This document shows, one piece after another, positions 1 through 7,490 of a DNA stretch of 64,000 nt. The first letter of the stretch is position 1. Every line of letters begins with the position of its first letter. The translations under genes and the position numbers were made by a program. The notes under the pieces are model-generated. The model was given only the letters and a program-made list of their open reading frames with translations. It did not search any database and was not told the DNA's origin. The stretch comes from Mycobacterium sp. 1164966.3 (GTDB lineage Bacteria; Actinomycetota; Actinomycetes; Mycobacteriales; Mycobacteriaceae), in contig NZ_LZSG01000067.1 in the NCBI RefSeq assembly GCF_001665395.1, positions 40,754 through 104,753 on the forward strand, written 5' to 3'.

Positions 1-1
1 C

Positions 2-262
2 GTCTTCACCATGCGCATTGCCGCCGCCATCGGCTTCCTGCAAATGAAACGTTGGGGCCACCAGTGGATGGTCATCACCTGCTGGATGGGTGTGGTGATC
101 TGGGTCGGATACGTCTTCAACATGACGATGTTCGCCGACGTGCGCTTCGCCGGTGTCGTGTTGCCGGTTGTCGGCTGGTGGCTCTACGACATCTTCTACA
201 TCACTCCCTTCCTCGCGATTCCCTATCTTCATACCGTCAACCGAGAAATCTTTTCCGACTGA
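2..262 (+). CDS. AveC-like (spirocyclase family) membrane protein, C-terminal part
   Basis: Only the last 86 or so codons are present; the reading frame is open to the left edge, so the true start lies outside. The sequence matches the C-terminus of the complete AveC-like protein at 3173-3895 (76 of the last 83 residues identical by eye) and ends in the same YLHTVNREIFSD. Two hydrophobic segments are visible (around MVITCWMGVVIW and FAGVVLPVVGWWLYDIFYITPF). AveC in avermectin synthesis is a membrane spiroketal cyclase; the function of mycobacterial members is unknown. This copy lies upstream of the NorD/NorQ-like genes, and the second copy lies downstream of them. Confidence 0.75.
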   Translation, partial: VFTMRIAAAIGFLQMKRWGHQWMVITCWMGVVIWVGYVFNMTMFADVRFAGVVLPVVGWWLYDIFYITPFLAIPYLHTVNREIFSD

Positions 263-543
263 TTACGTTCTCACCGAGGGTATTTCGATGATCGACAGCA
301 ATGAGCAAGCCTCGCATGGGCAGGCGTTTGGATCCCTCGGCGGCCTAGACAGACGTCCGCCGCGACCGTTACCGTTGACTTCAATCAGTAAAACGGAGGG
401 CAAAGGGTGGGCCATGCTGTCACCGGCTAACAGCTCCGAACGGGATCCGCGTGTCAGGCGCCACCCACGGGCCGCGGCTCGGATGTCTGCGCTGCGGATC
501 ACGCGTCTGTTGGCTGGGAGTGCGTCGCCAAGGAGGTTGAATT
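263..543. other. 280-bp gap with a possible gene remnant
   Basis: No convincing gene. An ATG at 288 with GAGGG ten bases upstream sits 25 bases after the AveC-like stop. That is the same relative place as the 143-aa gene after the second AveC copy. Its frame (MIDSNEQASHGQ...) becomes Arg/Pro-rich and runs to 701 across two better genes, so it is more likely a decayed or frameshifted reading frame. The end of the gap holds the strong AAGGAGG site used by the peptide at 544. Confidence 0.3.
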
Positions 544-648
544 ATGGGTTATCTGTGGGAGATCCTTCGCTACGTCGCCGCTTGGGGCGGGACCGGCCTG
601 ATCATCCTGTTCTGGTATTGGCTCTTCTCCAACATCGGTACGTTCTGA
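544..648 (+). CDS. Tiny single-pass membrane peptide (34 aa)
   Basis: A 34-residue ORF preceded by an excellent ribosome site (AAGGAGG at 531-537). The translation MGYLWEILRYVAAW..IILFWYWLFSNIGTF is one hydrophobic helix rich in Trp and Tyr, with no signal-peptidase site. It ends 45 bases before the NorD-like gene. A second tiny membrane peptide lies just after the NorQ-like gene, so each AveC-like copy has a small hydrophobic partner nearby. No known family recognised; a small subunit or assembly peptide of a membrane complex is an inference. Confidence 0.6.
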   Translation: MGYLWEILRYVAAWGGTGLIILFWYWLFSNIGTF

Positions 649-693
649 GCGGTCGCCGCGAGCCGGGTAGCCGAGCTGCGTGGGATCACGGCA

Positions 694-2235
694 ATGGCTG
701 AACTCGCCGATGCGCACGCGCTGGCGCTCGAACGAAGTTGTGCCGTGACAGCGGTCGCACTCAGTGAACGACGCCGCGAAGGTGTCCGCCTGGTCACCGG
801 TGACCGGCGCGCTTTTGGGTTGAGCGGAAAGCTCAACTTCGTTCATGTCCCCTATCCCGCCCCCGAGCTGTCCAGGTCTGAATGGACGCGCAGAACCCTG
901 ACATGCGGTGTGGCCCTGCAATGTTCGCCTTCAAAGGAGCGCGTCACCGAATATCGCCTGAACGAGTTAACCGGTCGCGAACTGCGCGCACTCACACTTG
1001 TCGAAGCCGGTGTCGCCCTCGGCTGGATCGCGTCGCGCTGGCCGGGACTGCTGTCCGAAGTCCGACGCGTGCTACCGGAACTCAATAGCGAAGCCGCTGA
1101 CATGGATGCCACTGAAATGCTCAACCGAGCTGTTGCGCTGGCAGCGACGGGGCAGGCGCTCACGGTGCACCCGCTGCTGGGCCGCCTGCCGCTGGCCTAC
1201 ACAATGCCGCAGGGTTTGGCCGACAAGTTGCGGCGCAGCTTTGGCCGGATGCCTTGGACGACAACGCAGAAGCGGGTGCCGCGACCGTATTCGGTTCCCG
1301 TCGGCGGCGACGGCGGCGTCCGCAATCCCAACCTGCCGCCGCCGAGCCGGCCGCAGGACAACGACTTCGACATCACGCCCGATCATCGGCCCGGCATTCC
1401 CTATCCAGAGTGGAATGCGTGGACGAAGAGTTTCATGCGGGACCACGTGGCGGTTCTCGAGCGGGTGCACACCAGCCGCAGTGGGCAACCCGCCTCCGTC
1501 TCCGCCGACCTTCGAAAATGGTTTGAGGAACACACCCATCGCGCGATGCAGAATCGCCTAGAAGATGGCTCCGACCTGGATGTCGAACAATACGTGAGCC
1601 ACTATGTCGACACGGCGACCGGCGAGGCGAGCCAACCCCGTATCTTCCGCGAACTGCTGCCCAGCGGCCGCGACGTCACCACCGCGCTGCTGCTGGACGG
1701 GAGTTCATCGTTGGGTGTGCACGGCGGCCGCATCTTCCGACTGGAATTGGCTTGTGCCGACGCGCTTTCGCGCGCGATGAATCGTGCCCGCGAGCGCCAC
1801 GGCATCTTCATGTTCACCGGAAATACCCGCCACCGCGTCGAAGTTCGGTGCCTGAAGGACTTCCAGGACCCCCGGTTTGTGCCGCCCGGCGCCCTGGGGC
1901 TGCAGACAAGTGGCTACACCCGACTCGGTGCGCCCCTTCGCCATTTGACGAGCCGGCTGCTGGAGCAGCCGTCCGAGCGGCGCCTGCTCATCGTCATCGG
2001 CGACGGTCTGATCTCCGATGAAGGCTATGAGGGCCGCTATGCCTGGGCAGACGCTGCACACGCGGTCGATGAAGCCAACGAAGCAGGGGTGTCGATGTAT
2101 TACGTCGGCGTCGGTCCAACCCGAGTCGATCCCCTACCGGAGGTGTTCGGGCCCCGTCGTTCGCAACGCATCCGGCGCGTAGAGGAGCTTCCGCGAGTGC
2201 TGGCTCATGTCCATCGTGAACTGGTCGCCGCATGA
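694..2235 (+). CDS. NorD/CbbO-like von Willebrand A domain protein
   Basis: A 513-aa soluble protein. The C-terminal third is a VWA domain with an intact MIDAS: DGSSS (Asp335, Ser337, Ser339), then TSGYT and GDGLISDEG. The N-terminal half is alpha-helical and poorly conserved, as in NorD and CbbO proteins. Such proteins work with MoxR-class AAA ATPases to remodel or load metal into a target enzyme (nitric oxide reductase for NorDQ, Rubisco for CbbQO). The next gene overlaps by four bases (ATGA) and encodes exactly such an ATPase, so the pair is translationally coupled. No NorB/NorC or Rubisco genes are near; the obvious candidate clients are the adjacent AveC-like proteins. The ATG at 694 has only a weak ribosome site. 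Confidence 0.8.
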   Translation: MAELADAHALALERSCAVTAVALSERRREGVRLVTGDRRAFGLSGKLNFVHVPYPAPELSRSEWTRRTLTCGVALQCSPSKERVTEYRLNELTGRELRALTLVEAGVALGWIASRWPGLLSEVRRVLPELNSEAADMDATEMLNRAVALAATGQALTVHPLLGRLPLAYTMPQGLADKLRRSFGRMPWTTTQKRVPRPYSVPVGGDGGVRNPNLPPPSRPQDNDFDITPDHRPGIPYPEWNAWTKSFMRDHVAVLERVHTSRSGQPASVSADLRKWFEEHTHRAMQNRLEDGSDLDVEQYVSHYVDTATGEASQPRIFRELLPSGRDVTTALLLDGSSSLGVHGGRIFRLELACADALSRAMNRARERHGIFMFTGNTRHRVEVRCLKDFQDPRFVPPGALGLQTSGYTRLGAPLRHLTSRLLEQPSERRLLIVIGDGLISDEGYEGRYAWADAAHAVDEANEAGVSMYYVGVGPTRVDPLPEVFGPRRSQRIRRVEELPRVLAHVHRELVAA

Positions 2236-3032
2236 CGGATACCTATCTCGCTAACGGCAACGAAGTCCAGCTCTTCGAACAGGCCTTCCGCCAACACATG
2301 CCGGTGATGCTGACCGGCCCGACTGGGTGTGGCAAGACACGGTTCGTGGAACACATGGGCCTGCTGTTGGAGCGGCCGGTGGTCACCATCAGTTGCCACG
2401 ACGATCTGACCAGCTCCGATCTCGTCGGCCGCTTCATGGTCACCGGCGGCGATGTCGTCTGGACCGATGGTCCACTGACCCGGGCCGTCAAAGCCGGAGC
2501 GATCTGCTACCTCGACGAAGTCGTCGAAGCCCGCCACGACTCGTTGGCCATTCTGCATTCGCTCACCGATCACCGACGATCGCTTTACCTCGACCGTGCC
2601 GGCGAGGTCGTGAAAGCGCCGGACACGTTCATGCTCGTGTGTTCGTACAATCCGGCATATCGCAGCTCGCTCAAGGAACTCAAACCGTCGTTCCGGCAGC
2701 GGTTCGTCACGCTCGCGATGACGTATCTGCCACCCGACCGCGAAGCCGAGGTCATCGTCGCCGAAGCCGGAATTCCCCTGGCCACGGCGCAGCGGCTGGT
2801 CAGATGCGCGGTCGCGATCCGCACCGCCGACGAAGCCTTTCACTTCGAGCCGCCGTCGACCAGGGTGCTGGTCACCGCTGCGCAGTTGATCGCCGCCGGC
2901 GCAACCGAATTGGACGCGGCCGACGCTTGCATACTCGCACCGCTGAGTACCGACGGCGCCGTCACCGACGGTCTACGTGAAGTCGCGGCAGCCAGCCTGG
3001 CCACCCCGAGCGCTTCGAGCAATTCGCCCTAG
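2232..3032 (+). CDS. NorQ/CbbQ-type MoxR AAA+ ATPase
   Basis: A 266-aa AAA+ protein with Walker A GPTGCGKT (residues 29-36), the NorQ/CbbQ hallmark CHDDLTSSDLVGR (55-67), Walker B ICYLDE (91-96) and the LDEVVEARHD block. Length and motifs match the NirQ/NorQ/CbbQ group. These hexameric ATPases pair with a VWA partner and activate metalloenzymes by conformational work. The start overlaps the stop of the VWA gene (ATGA). It is followed 15 bases later by a 42-aa membrane peptide and then an AveC-like protein, so the whole set looks like one operon. Confidence 0.88.
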   Translation: MTDTYLANGNEVQLFEQAFRQHMPVMLTGPTGCGKTRFVEHMGLLLERPVVTISCHDDLTSSDLVGRFMVTGGDVVWTDGPLTRAVKAGAICYLDEVVEARHDSLAILHSLTDHRRSLYLDRAGEVVKAPDTFMLVCSYNPAYRSSLKELKPSFRQRFVTLAMTYLPPDREAEVIVAEAGIPLATAQRLVRCAVAIRTADEAFHFEPPSTRVLVTAAQLIAAGATELDAADACILAPLSTDGAVTDGLREVAAASLATPSASSNSP

Positions 3033-3047
3033 GAAGGAGCAACCTGC

Positions 3048-3176
3048 ATGGATCGACAGGAGCAGAAGCGCAAACGGGCGCTCATCGTATTCCAGATCGT
3101 CATTTACGGCTATCTGCTGGTGATGTTCGGAATCCAACTCTATATGTCATTTGCCCGAGGCTGGTGGGATCTGTGA
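3048..3176 (+). CDS. Tiny single-pass membrane peptide (42 aa)
   Basis: A 42-residue ORF with a strong AGGAAGGAG site (3031-3039) eight bases before the ATG. It begins MDRQEQKRKRALIVFQIVIY, a charged head followed by one hydrophobic helix, and ends FARGWWDL. The last bases (GTGA) overlap the probable start of the AveC-like gene, implying coupled translation. Not homologous by eye to the 34-aa peptide at 544, but similar in design and position. No family recognised. Confidence 0.65.
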   Translation: MDRQEQKRKRALIVFQIVIYGYLLVMFGIQLYMSFARGWWDL

Positions 3177-3895
3177 ATCTCCCTCTGCTCAACCGTCTTT
3201 CGGGCAGCGGATCCACCACTGCGGACTCAGGCACCCTTGAGGATCACCATGACGCATCTCGCCAAGCTCAGCGTCGTGCCGACAAATGGATGATCATCGG
3301 CGCCGCGTTGATGGGCATGTGGGCCCCGGGTCTGATCGGGTTTCCCATTTTCATGCGCGGCGTCTGGCTACAACGTCAAGCCCTTCGTGCCGGCCTGTCG
3401 GTCCGGCCCATGATCGTGACGCTGATTGGTTATCTGGTCCTGATCGACGGAATGCTCAACAGCCTGGGCTGGGCGCTGGACCTGGTCGCCAACCACACGT
3501 TGATCAACCGGGTTCTGATGGTCGGGTGGGGCAACATGTTCGATGCGGGCTACTTCTGGCATTACAACGAACTCTGGGTCGGCGGAGCGGCGGGGCCAGG
3601 CGAAAAAGCTTATGTGGCAGGGCTGATCCTGACGGTCTTCTCCATGCGGGTCGCCGCGGCGATCGGGTTCTTGCAGATGAAGCGGTGGGGTCACCAGTGG
3701 ATGGTCATCACGTGCTGGATGGGTGTGGTGATCTGGTCTGCCTATGTGTTCAACATGACGATGTATGCCGATGTCCGCTACGCCGGCGTCGTGTTTCCGG
3801 TCATCGGCTGGTGGCTCTATGACATCTTCTACATCACTCCGTTCCTCGCGATCCCGTATCTGCACACGGTTAACCGCGAAATCTTCTCCGACTGA
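3173..3895 (+). CDS. AveC-like (spirocyclase family) integral membrane protein
   Basis: About 240 aa with roughly six hydrophobic segments (for example WMIIGAALMGMWAPGLIGF, MIVTLIGYLVLIDG, AYVAGLILTVFSM, MVITCWMGVVIW and a C-terminal pair). His/Tyr/Trp/Glu-rich loops GYFWHYNELW, KRWGHQW and PYLHTVNREI could bind metal or substrate (inference). I chose the GTG at 3173, which overlaps the preceding peptide stop as GTGA; a GTG at 3164 in the same frame is possible. The best-known relative, AveC, cyclises a spiroketal in avermectin biosynthesis. The coupling to a NorQ/NorD pair is unusual and suggests the protein may need activation or metal loading. Confidence 0.75.
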   Translation: MNLPLLNRLSGSGSTTADSGTLEDHHDASRQAQRRADKWMIIGAALMGMWAPGLIGFPIFMRGVWLQRQALRAGLSVRPMIVTLIGYLVLIDGMLNSLGWALDLVANHTLINRVLMVGWGNMFDAGYFWHYNELWVGGAAGPGEKAYVAGLILTVFSMRVAAAIGFLQMKRWGHQWMVITCWMGVVIWSAYVFNMTMYADVRYAGVVFPVIGWWLYDIFYITPFLAIPYLHTVNREIFSD

Positions 3896-3916
3896 ACAGG
3901 TTCAAGGAGCATAGCG

Positions 3917-4348
3917 ATGACGACCCCATCAACTACCGAAGAACAAGGCGCGGCGCACGAACTCGAACCGGGTACCACGCCGTACTACGCGCGTATGCAT
4001 AAATGGATCAAGCGCGCCGTCTTGGTGTGCCTCGTGGCGCTGGTGATCGAAGGCGCATTCACCTTGCCATTCATGGCGGTCTATTACGGGTACCCCACCC
4101 TTAGCCTCACCGAAATCTGCAGCGAGTTGCTGAAGGTCCGGTACTCCAACGACACGCTCGAGTGCCAGTACCCTTACCCAATTCTCGGACCGCCGGAGGG
4201 CGCCGCGGGCAAAAGCACCGCTCAGGATGTGTGGGGGATCCAGCCGACGCCGAAGTACCACCGCCTCGGGTTCCGCGAACTCGTCAGGATTCACAACGAA
4301 CGCCTCGCTCGCCAAGCCGCCCAACAGCACGCGGCGCCGCATCCATGA
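3917..4348 (+). CDS. Single-pass membrane protein of unknown function
   Basis: A 143-aa protein with AAGGAG ten bases upstream of the ATG. Residues 1-28 are polar and cytosolic in character, residues about 33-56 form one transmembrane helix (AVLVCLVALVIEGAFTLPFM), and the outer part has two Cys (EICSE and LECQY) that could form a disulfide, then a Pro-rich tail. It ends in an ATGA overlap with the DapB-like gene, so it belongs to the same operon as the AveC-like protein. No family recognised; it may be a partner of the membrane protein. Confidence 0.65.
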   Translation: MTTPSTTEEQGAAHELEPGTTPYYARMHKWIKRAVLVCLVALVIEGAFTLPFMAVYYGYPTLSLTEICSELLKVRYSNDTLECQYPYPILGPPEGAAGKSTAQDVWGIQPTPKYHRLGFRELVRIHNERLARQAAQQHAAPHP

Positions 4349-5397
4349 CGTATCGCGTCGTGCAGTGGACGACCGGTAACGTCGGCAAGAGTTCGGTGCG
4401 GGCGATAGCGTCGAACCCAACCTTGGAGCTTGTCGGCTGTTATGCCTGGTCGCCGGAGAAGGTCGGGCGCGATGTCGGCGAGCTTTGCGGAATCGGACCT
4501 CTCGATGTGAAGGCCACCAACGACATTGAGGCGCTGCTTGCGCTGAAGCCAGACTGCGTGATCTACAACCCGATGTTCGCCAACGTCGATGAGCTTGTCC
4601 GCATCCTCGGCGCGGGCATCAACGTGGTGGGCACTGCCGGGTTCGTCACCGGCCACTTCCTCGGCACCGGACGTGATCGCATCGCCGAGGCCTGCGAGCA
4701 AGGTGGGTCGACCATCTTTGGCAGCGGCATCAATCCGGGTTTCATTCAGATGTTCGCCATTGTGTCGGCAGGGCTTTCGGACCGGGTAGACAAGGTTTCC
4801 ATGTTGGAATCCGCTGATACCACCATCTACAACTCCCCCGAGACCGAAAAACCAATGGGCTTCGGTTATCCCATCAATCAACCAGATCTGCCGACGATCA
4901 CCGAGCAGGGCTCCGGCGTATTCCGGGATGCGGTGCTGCTGGTGGCCGAGGCTCTGGACGTCGAGCTCGACGAGGTGCGTTGCGACGTCGAATATGCCCA
5001 AACCGTCGAGGATCTCCATCTGCCCGGCGAGTGGACGATCGCAAAAGGCTGTGTCGCCGGCGTGGATGTCCGCTGGAAGGGAATTGTCGCAAACCACGAA
5101 GTCATCGAGATCCGCGGGCGATGGCGCAAGGGCCAAACGCTGGAACCGGATTGGCCATTGGACATGGGCTACACCATTGAGGTGCAAGGCCAACCGACGA
5201 TCAAGACCACACTGAGTTTCCTTCCGCCACCAGACTTTAAGGGCGAGACACTCGACGACTACATCATGTTGGGTCTCACCATCACCGCCATGCCCGCGAT
5301 CAACGCGGTTCCTGCCGTTGTCGCCGCTCCGCCCGGCATCGCCACCTACAACACCCTGCCGCTGCTACTTCCACGGGGAGTGCTGGCACGAAGCTGA
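4345..5397 (+). CDS. DapB-like NAD(P)-dependent oxidoreductase
   Basis: A 350-aa protein of the mycobacterial family annotated as dihydrodipicolinate reductase-like. An N-terminal Rossmann fold (VVQWTTGNVGKSSVRA, residues 4-19) is followed by a mixed C-terminal domain with the GSGINPGF block. It is much longer than true DapB (about 245 aa), so a lysine-pathway role is unlikely; these proteins probably act on other carbonyl or imine substrates (inference). The ATG at 4345 overlaps the upstream stop (ATGA); a longer in-frame extension inside the upstream gene was rejected. A paralogue lies at 40062-41147, also near a P450 gene. Confidence 0.75.
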   Translation: MTYRVVQWTTGNVGKSSVRAIASNPTLELVGCYAWSPEKVGRDVGELCGIGPLDVKATNDIEALLALKPDCVIYNPMFANVDELVRILGAGINVVGTAGFVTGHFLGTGRDRIAEACEQGGSTIFGSGINPGFIQMFAIVSAGLSDRVDKVSMLESADTTIYNSPETEKPMGFGYPINQPDLPTITEQGSGVFRDAVLLVAEALDVELDEVRCDVEYAQTVEDLHLPGEWTIAKGCVAGVDVRWKGIVANHEVIEIRGRWRKGQTLEPDWPLDMGYTIEVQGQPTIKTTLSFLPPPDFKGETLDDYIMLGLTITAMPAINAVPAVVAAPPGIATYNTLPLLLPRGVLARS

Positions 5398-5441
5398 GGG
5401 GACGCGCGTTTGACGCCTGACACGAAACCCGGAGGTCATGG

Positions 5442-5864
5442 ATGAACGACTCGCCGTCGCGGTTGCATCACGTCGTCTTCGCGGTGGCTCGCGAGCGACA
5501 CGATGTGGTGGGAGAACTGTTTACGAAGCTGGGCTTCAGCTTCGACGAGATCGATTTGGCCCAACTCGGGCTGCGGGTGCTCCTGGACTGGAATCGGGGC
5601 ATCGAGCTGATCAGCCCGAACCCGGGATCCACGAGTGAGGTAGCTGCATCGGTGACCGAATTCCTGACCAGCCACGGCGATGGTGGCGTTTTTACCGTAG
5701 TGGTACAGGTTCCCGGAGCGTCAGATGCAGAGGACATCGCCAAGCGTTACGGTTCGGCCACACGTTTCCGGCAGAGCTTCGAGGGCGAGGGCAACTATCT
5801 CGAAGAAATCGACTTATCGGTGTTCGGGTTGCCCCTGACATTCCTGTCGACCAACCTGCCGTGA
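5442..5864 (+). CDS. VOC (glyoxalase/epimerase-fold) protein
   Basis: A 140-aa protein with GGAGG seven bases before the ATG. It has the paired beta-alpha-beta-beta-beta pattern of vicinal-oxygen-chelate proteins: RLHHVVFAVA at the N-terminus (His as a likely metal ligand), GIELISPNP, and a second half around GGVFTVVVQVP. Resembles small methylmalonyl-CoA-epimerase-like VOC proteins, but substrate and metal cannot be read from the sequence. It sits between the DapB-like gene and a P450 on the same strand, so a shared catabolic or modification pathway is plausible. Confidence 0.65.
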   Translation: MNDSPSRLHHVVFAVARERHDVVGELFTKLGFSFDEIDLAQLGLRVLLDWNRGIELISPNPGSTSEVAASVTEFLTSHGDGGVFTVVVQVPGASDAEDIAKRYGSATRFRQSFEGEGNYLEEIDLSVFGLPLTFLSTNLP

Positions 5865-5955
5865 GAAAGTATGAAAATCTATGCATCAATCCCTTTCTCG
5901 CAAAAGCTGTTTGAGGAGTTGAACCACATTCGAGACTGGAAGCCAGGGAGACATC

Positions 5956-7185
5956 ATGACCATCGGTGCGGCAAAGCCCAGTGTTTTTGACGCCGGGCTA
6001 CCGGTACTGACCTACAACGTCGCGGACACACCACAGGAGATCTATCCACAGTTTCGGGCTGCCCAACAGGTGGCGCCAATCGCGCTGGGTCCCGTTGGGC
6101 CAGAGGTGCTTTCCTACGAACTTGCCAGAACCGTGCTCGGCGACCCACGGTTCAGGATCCCTCCGGGCATTCACCTCACCGCTCACGGCATAACGTCGGG
6201 TGAGCTATGGGACCGCGTCGTGCGCAGCATCCTGTGCATGGAGGGCGCCGAACATCGTCGGTTACGTAGCCTGGTGTCGAAGGCCTTCACCCCGCGGGCC
6301 ACCGCGCGCATGGATGAAACGATCCACGCCGTCATCAACGAGCTCGCCGATATCGTTGTCGCGGAAGGAAGTTGTGAATTCGTCGAGGAGATCGCGCGGC
6401 CATACCCGATCCCGGTGATTTGTGCCCTATTGGGCGCGCCCCGGCAAGACTGGCAGCTGTTCTCGGAATGGGCACAGGACATATTCAAGGTAGTCAGCTT
6501 CGACTGCAACCTCGCCGACGAAGAGCCCAAGGTCCTGAAGGCCTGGGATGCTTTCGACGAATACATCAACGGGATGATCGCCGATAGACGCAAGGCCCTG
6601 ACGGAAGATCTACTCTCCGAACTCATCCGGGCGGAAGATCGCGGCGATCGCCTCGACGCCGGGGAGGTCCGGATGCTGGCGTTCAGCATCCTGCTGGCGG
6701 GAACCGATACCACGCGTACGCAATTGGCGGCCTCGATGCAAGTACTGTGTGAGCACCCGCAACAGTGGGAGTTGCTACGCGACAGGCCCGAGCTCGCGAT
6801 GAACGCCGTCGAAGAAACCATGCGGCACTCCCCGTCGATGTGCAGCACCCTTCGCAGTGTCACTGACGCCGTCACGGTCGGCGACCACACATTTCCGGCC
6901 GGCACTTTCATCATCGTGAACACCTATGCCGCCAATCGGGACCCGTCTATTTACGACGACCCCACGCGTTTCGATATCACTCGCAACGACCCACCGCCGA
7001 TCCTCACCTTCGGCGGCGGCGCCCACTACTGCCTGGGTGCGAACCTCGCCCGGCGAGAACTGTCCGAAGCGCTCAAGATTCTTGCCCATCGTCTGCCGCA
7101 TCCGCGGTGCATCGAAAACCCCCCGTGGCGGCCACTTCTCGGCATGAGCGGACCCACGCGTCTACCGCTCGAGTTCGATACCTGA
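5956..7185 (+). CDS. Cytochrome P450
   Basis: A 409-aa bacterial class I P450. The I-helix oxygen-binding motif is AGTDTTRTQ, the K-helix ExxR is in EETMRHSP, and the haem loop FGGGAHYCLG places the thiolate ligand at Cys359. No membrane anchor, as usual for bacterial P450s, which receive electrons from ferredoxin; no ferredoxin gene is adjacent. GGGAG precedes the ATG. Last gene of the rightward accessory operon, so it may oxidise the substrate handled by the AveC-like, DapB-like and VOC proteins. CYP family not assigned. Confidence 0.9.
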   Translation: MTIGAAKPSVFDAGLPVLTYNVADTPQEIYPQFRAAQQVAPIALGPVGPEVLSYELARTVLGDPRFRIPPGIHLTAHGITSGELWDRVVRSILCMEGAEHRRLRSLVSKAFTPRATARMDETIHAVINELADIVVAEGSCEFVEEIARPYPIPVICALLGAPRQDWQLFSEWAQDIFKVVSFDCNLADEEPKVLKAWDAFDEYINGMIADRRKALTEDLLSELIRAEDRGDRLDAGEVRMLAFSILLAGTDTTRTQLAASMQVLCEHPQQWELLRDRPELAMNAVEETMRHSPSMCSTLRSVTDAVTVGDHTFPAGTFIIVNTYAANRDPSIYDDPTRFDITRNDPPPILTFGGGAHYCLGANLARRELSEALKILAHRLPHPRCIENPPWRPLLGMSGPTRLPLEFDT

Positions 7186-7220
7186 GACGCGATCGAGGCG
7201 TTCCTCGTGCATCGCTCACC

Positions 7221-7490
7221 TCAGAGCCTGTACAGCAGGCTCGCATTGAAATAGGTCAGGTAGACAACTGTGGCGGCCACTGCCGCTCGACGAGTGCGAG
7301 AATTGAGTAGCGCTAAGCCCAGGCCCGCTTCGATGCTGCCGTTGATAAGCACGTGGGCGCGAATGCGGTCCGTGAAGGCCATTCGATTCACCGATTCGAA
7401 CGCACTCGGGCACAGCAGGTGCGCAATACCGGAAGCCATGAGTCCTAGCCCTCCAAGCAAGGCCCATTTTTCGGATCGTGCGGACTTCAA
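7221..7490 (-). CDS. Small multi-pass membrane protein (DoxX-like in appearance)
   Basis: I place the start at a TTG whose last base pairs share TTGA with the stop of the upstream P450 gene, giving 89 aa and tight coupling; an ATG further upstream would overlap the P450 by about 70 bases. Three hydrophobic stretches are visible (WALLGGLGLMASGIAHLLC, AHVLINGSIEAGLGLALL, AAVAATVVYLTYFNASLLY). The short helices with conserved Gly and His resemble DoxX/DUF4267-type proteins, but I cannot assign a family. Likely co-transcribed with the P450. Confidence 0.55.
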   Translation of the reverse strand: MKSARSEKWALLGGLGLMASGIAHLLCPSAFESVNRMAFTDRIRAHVLINGSIEAGLGLALLNSRTRRAAVAATVVYLTYFNASLLYRL

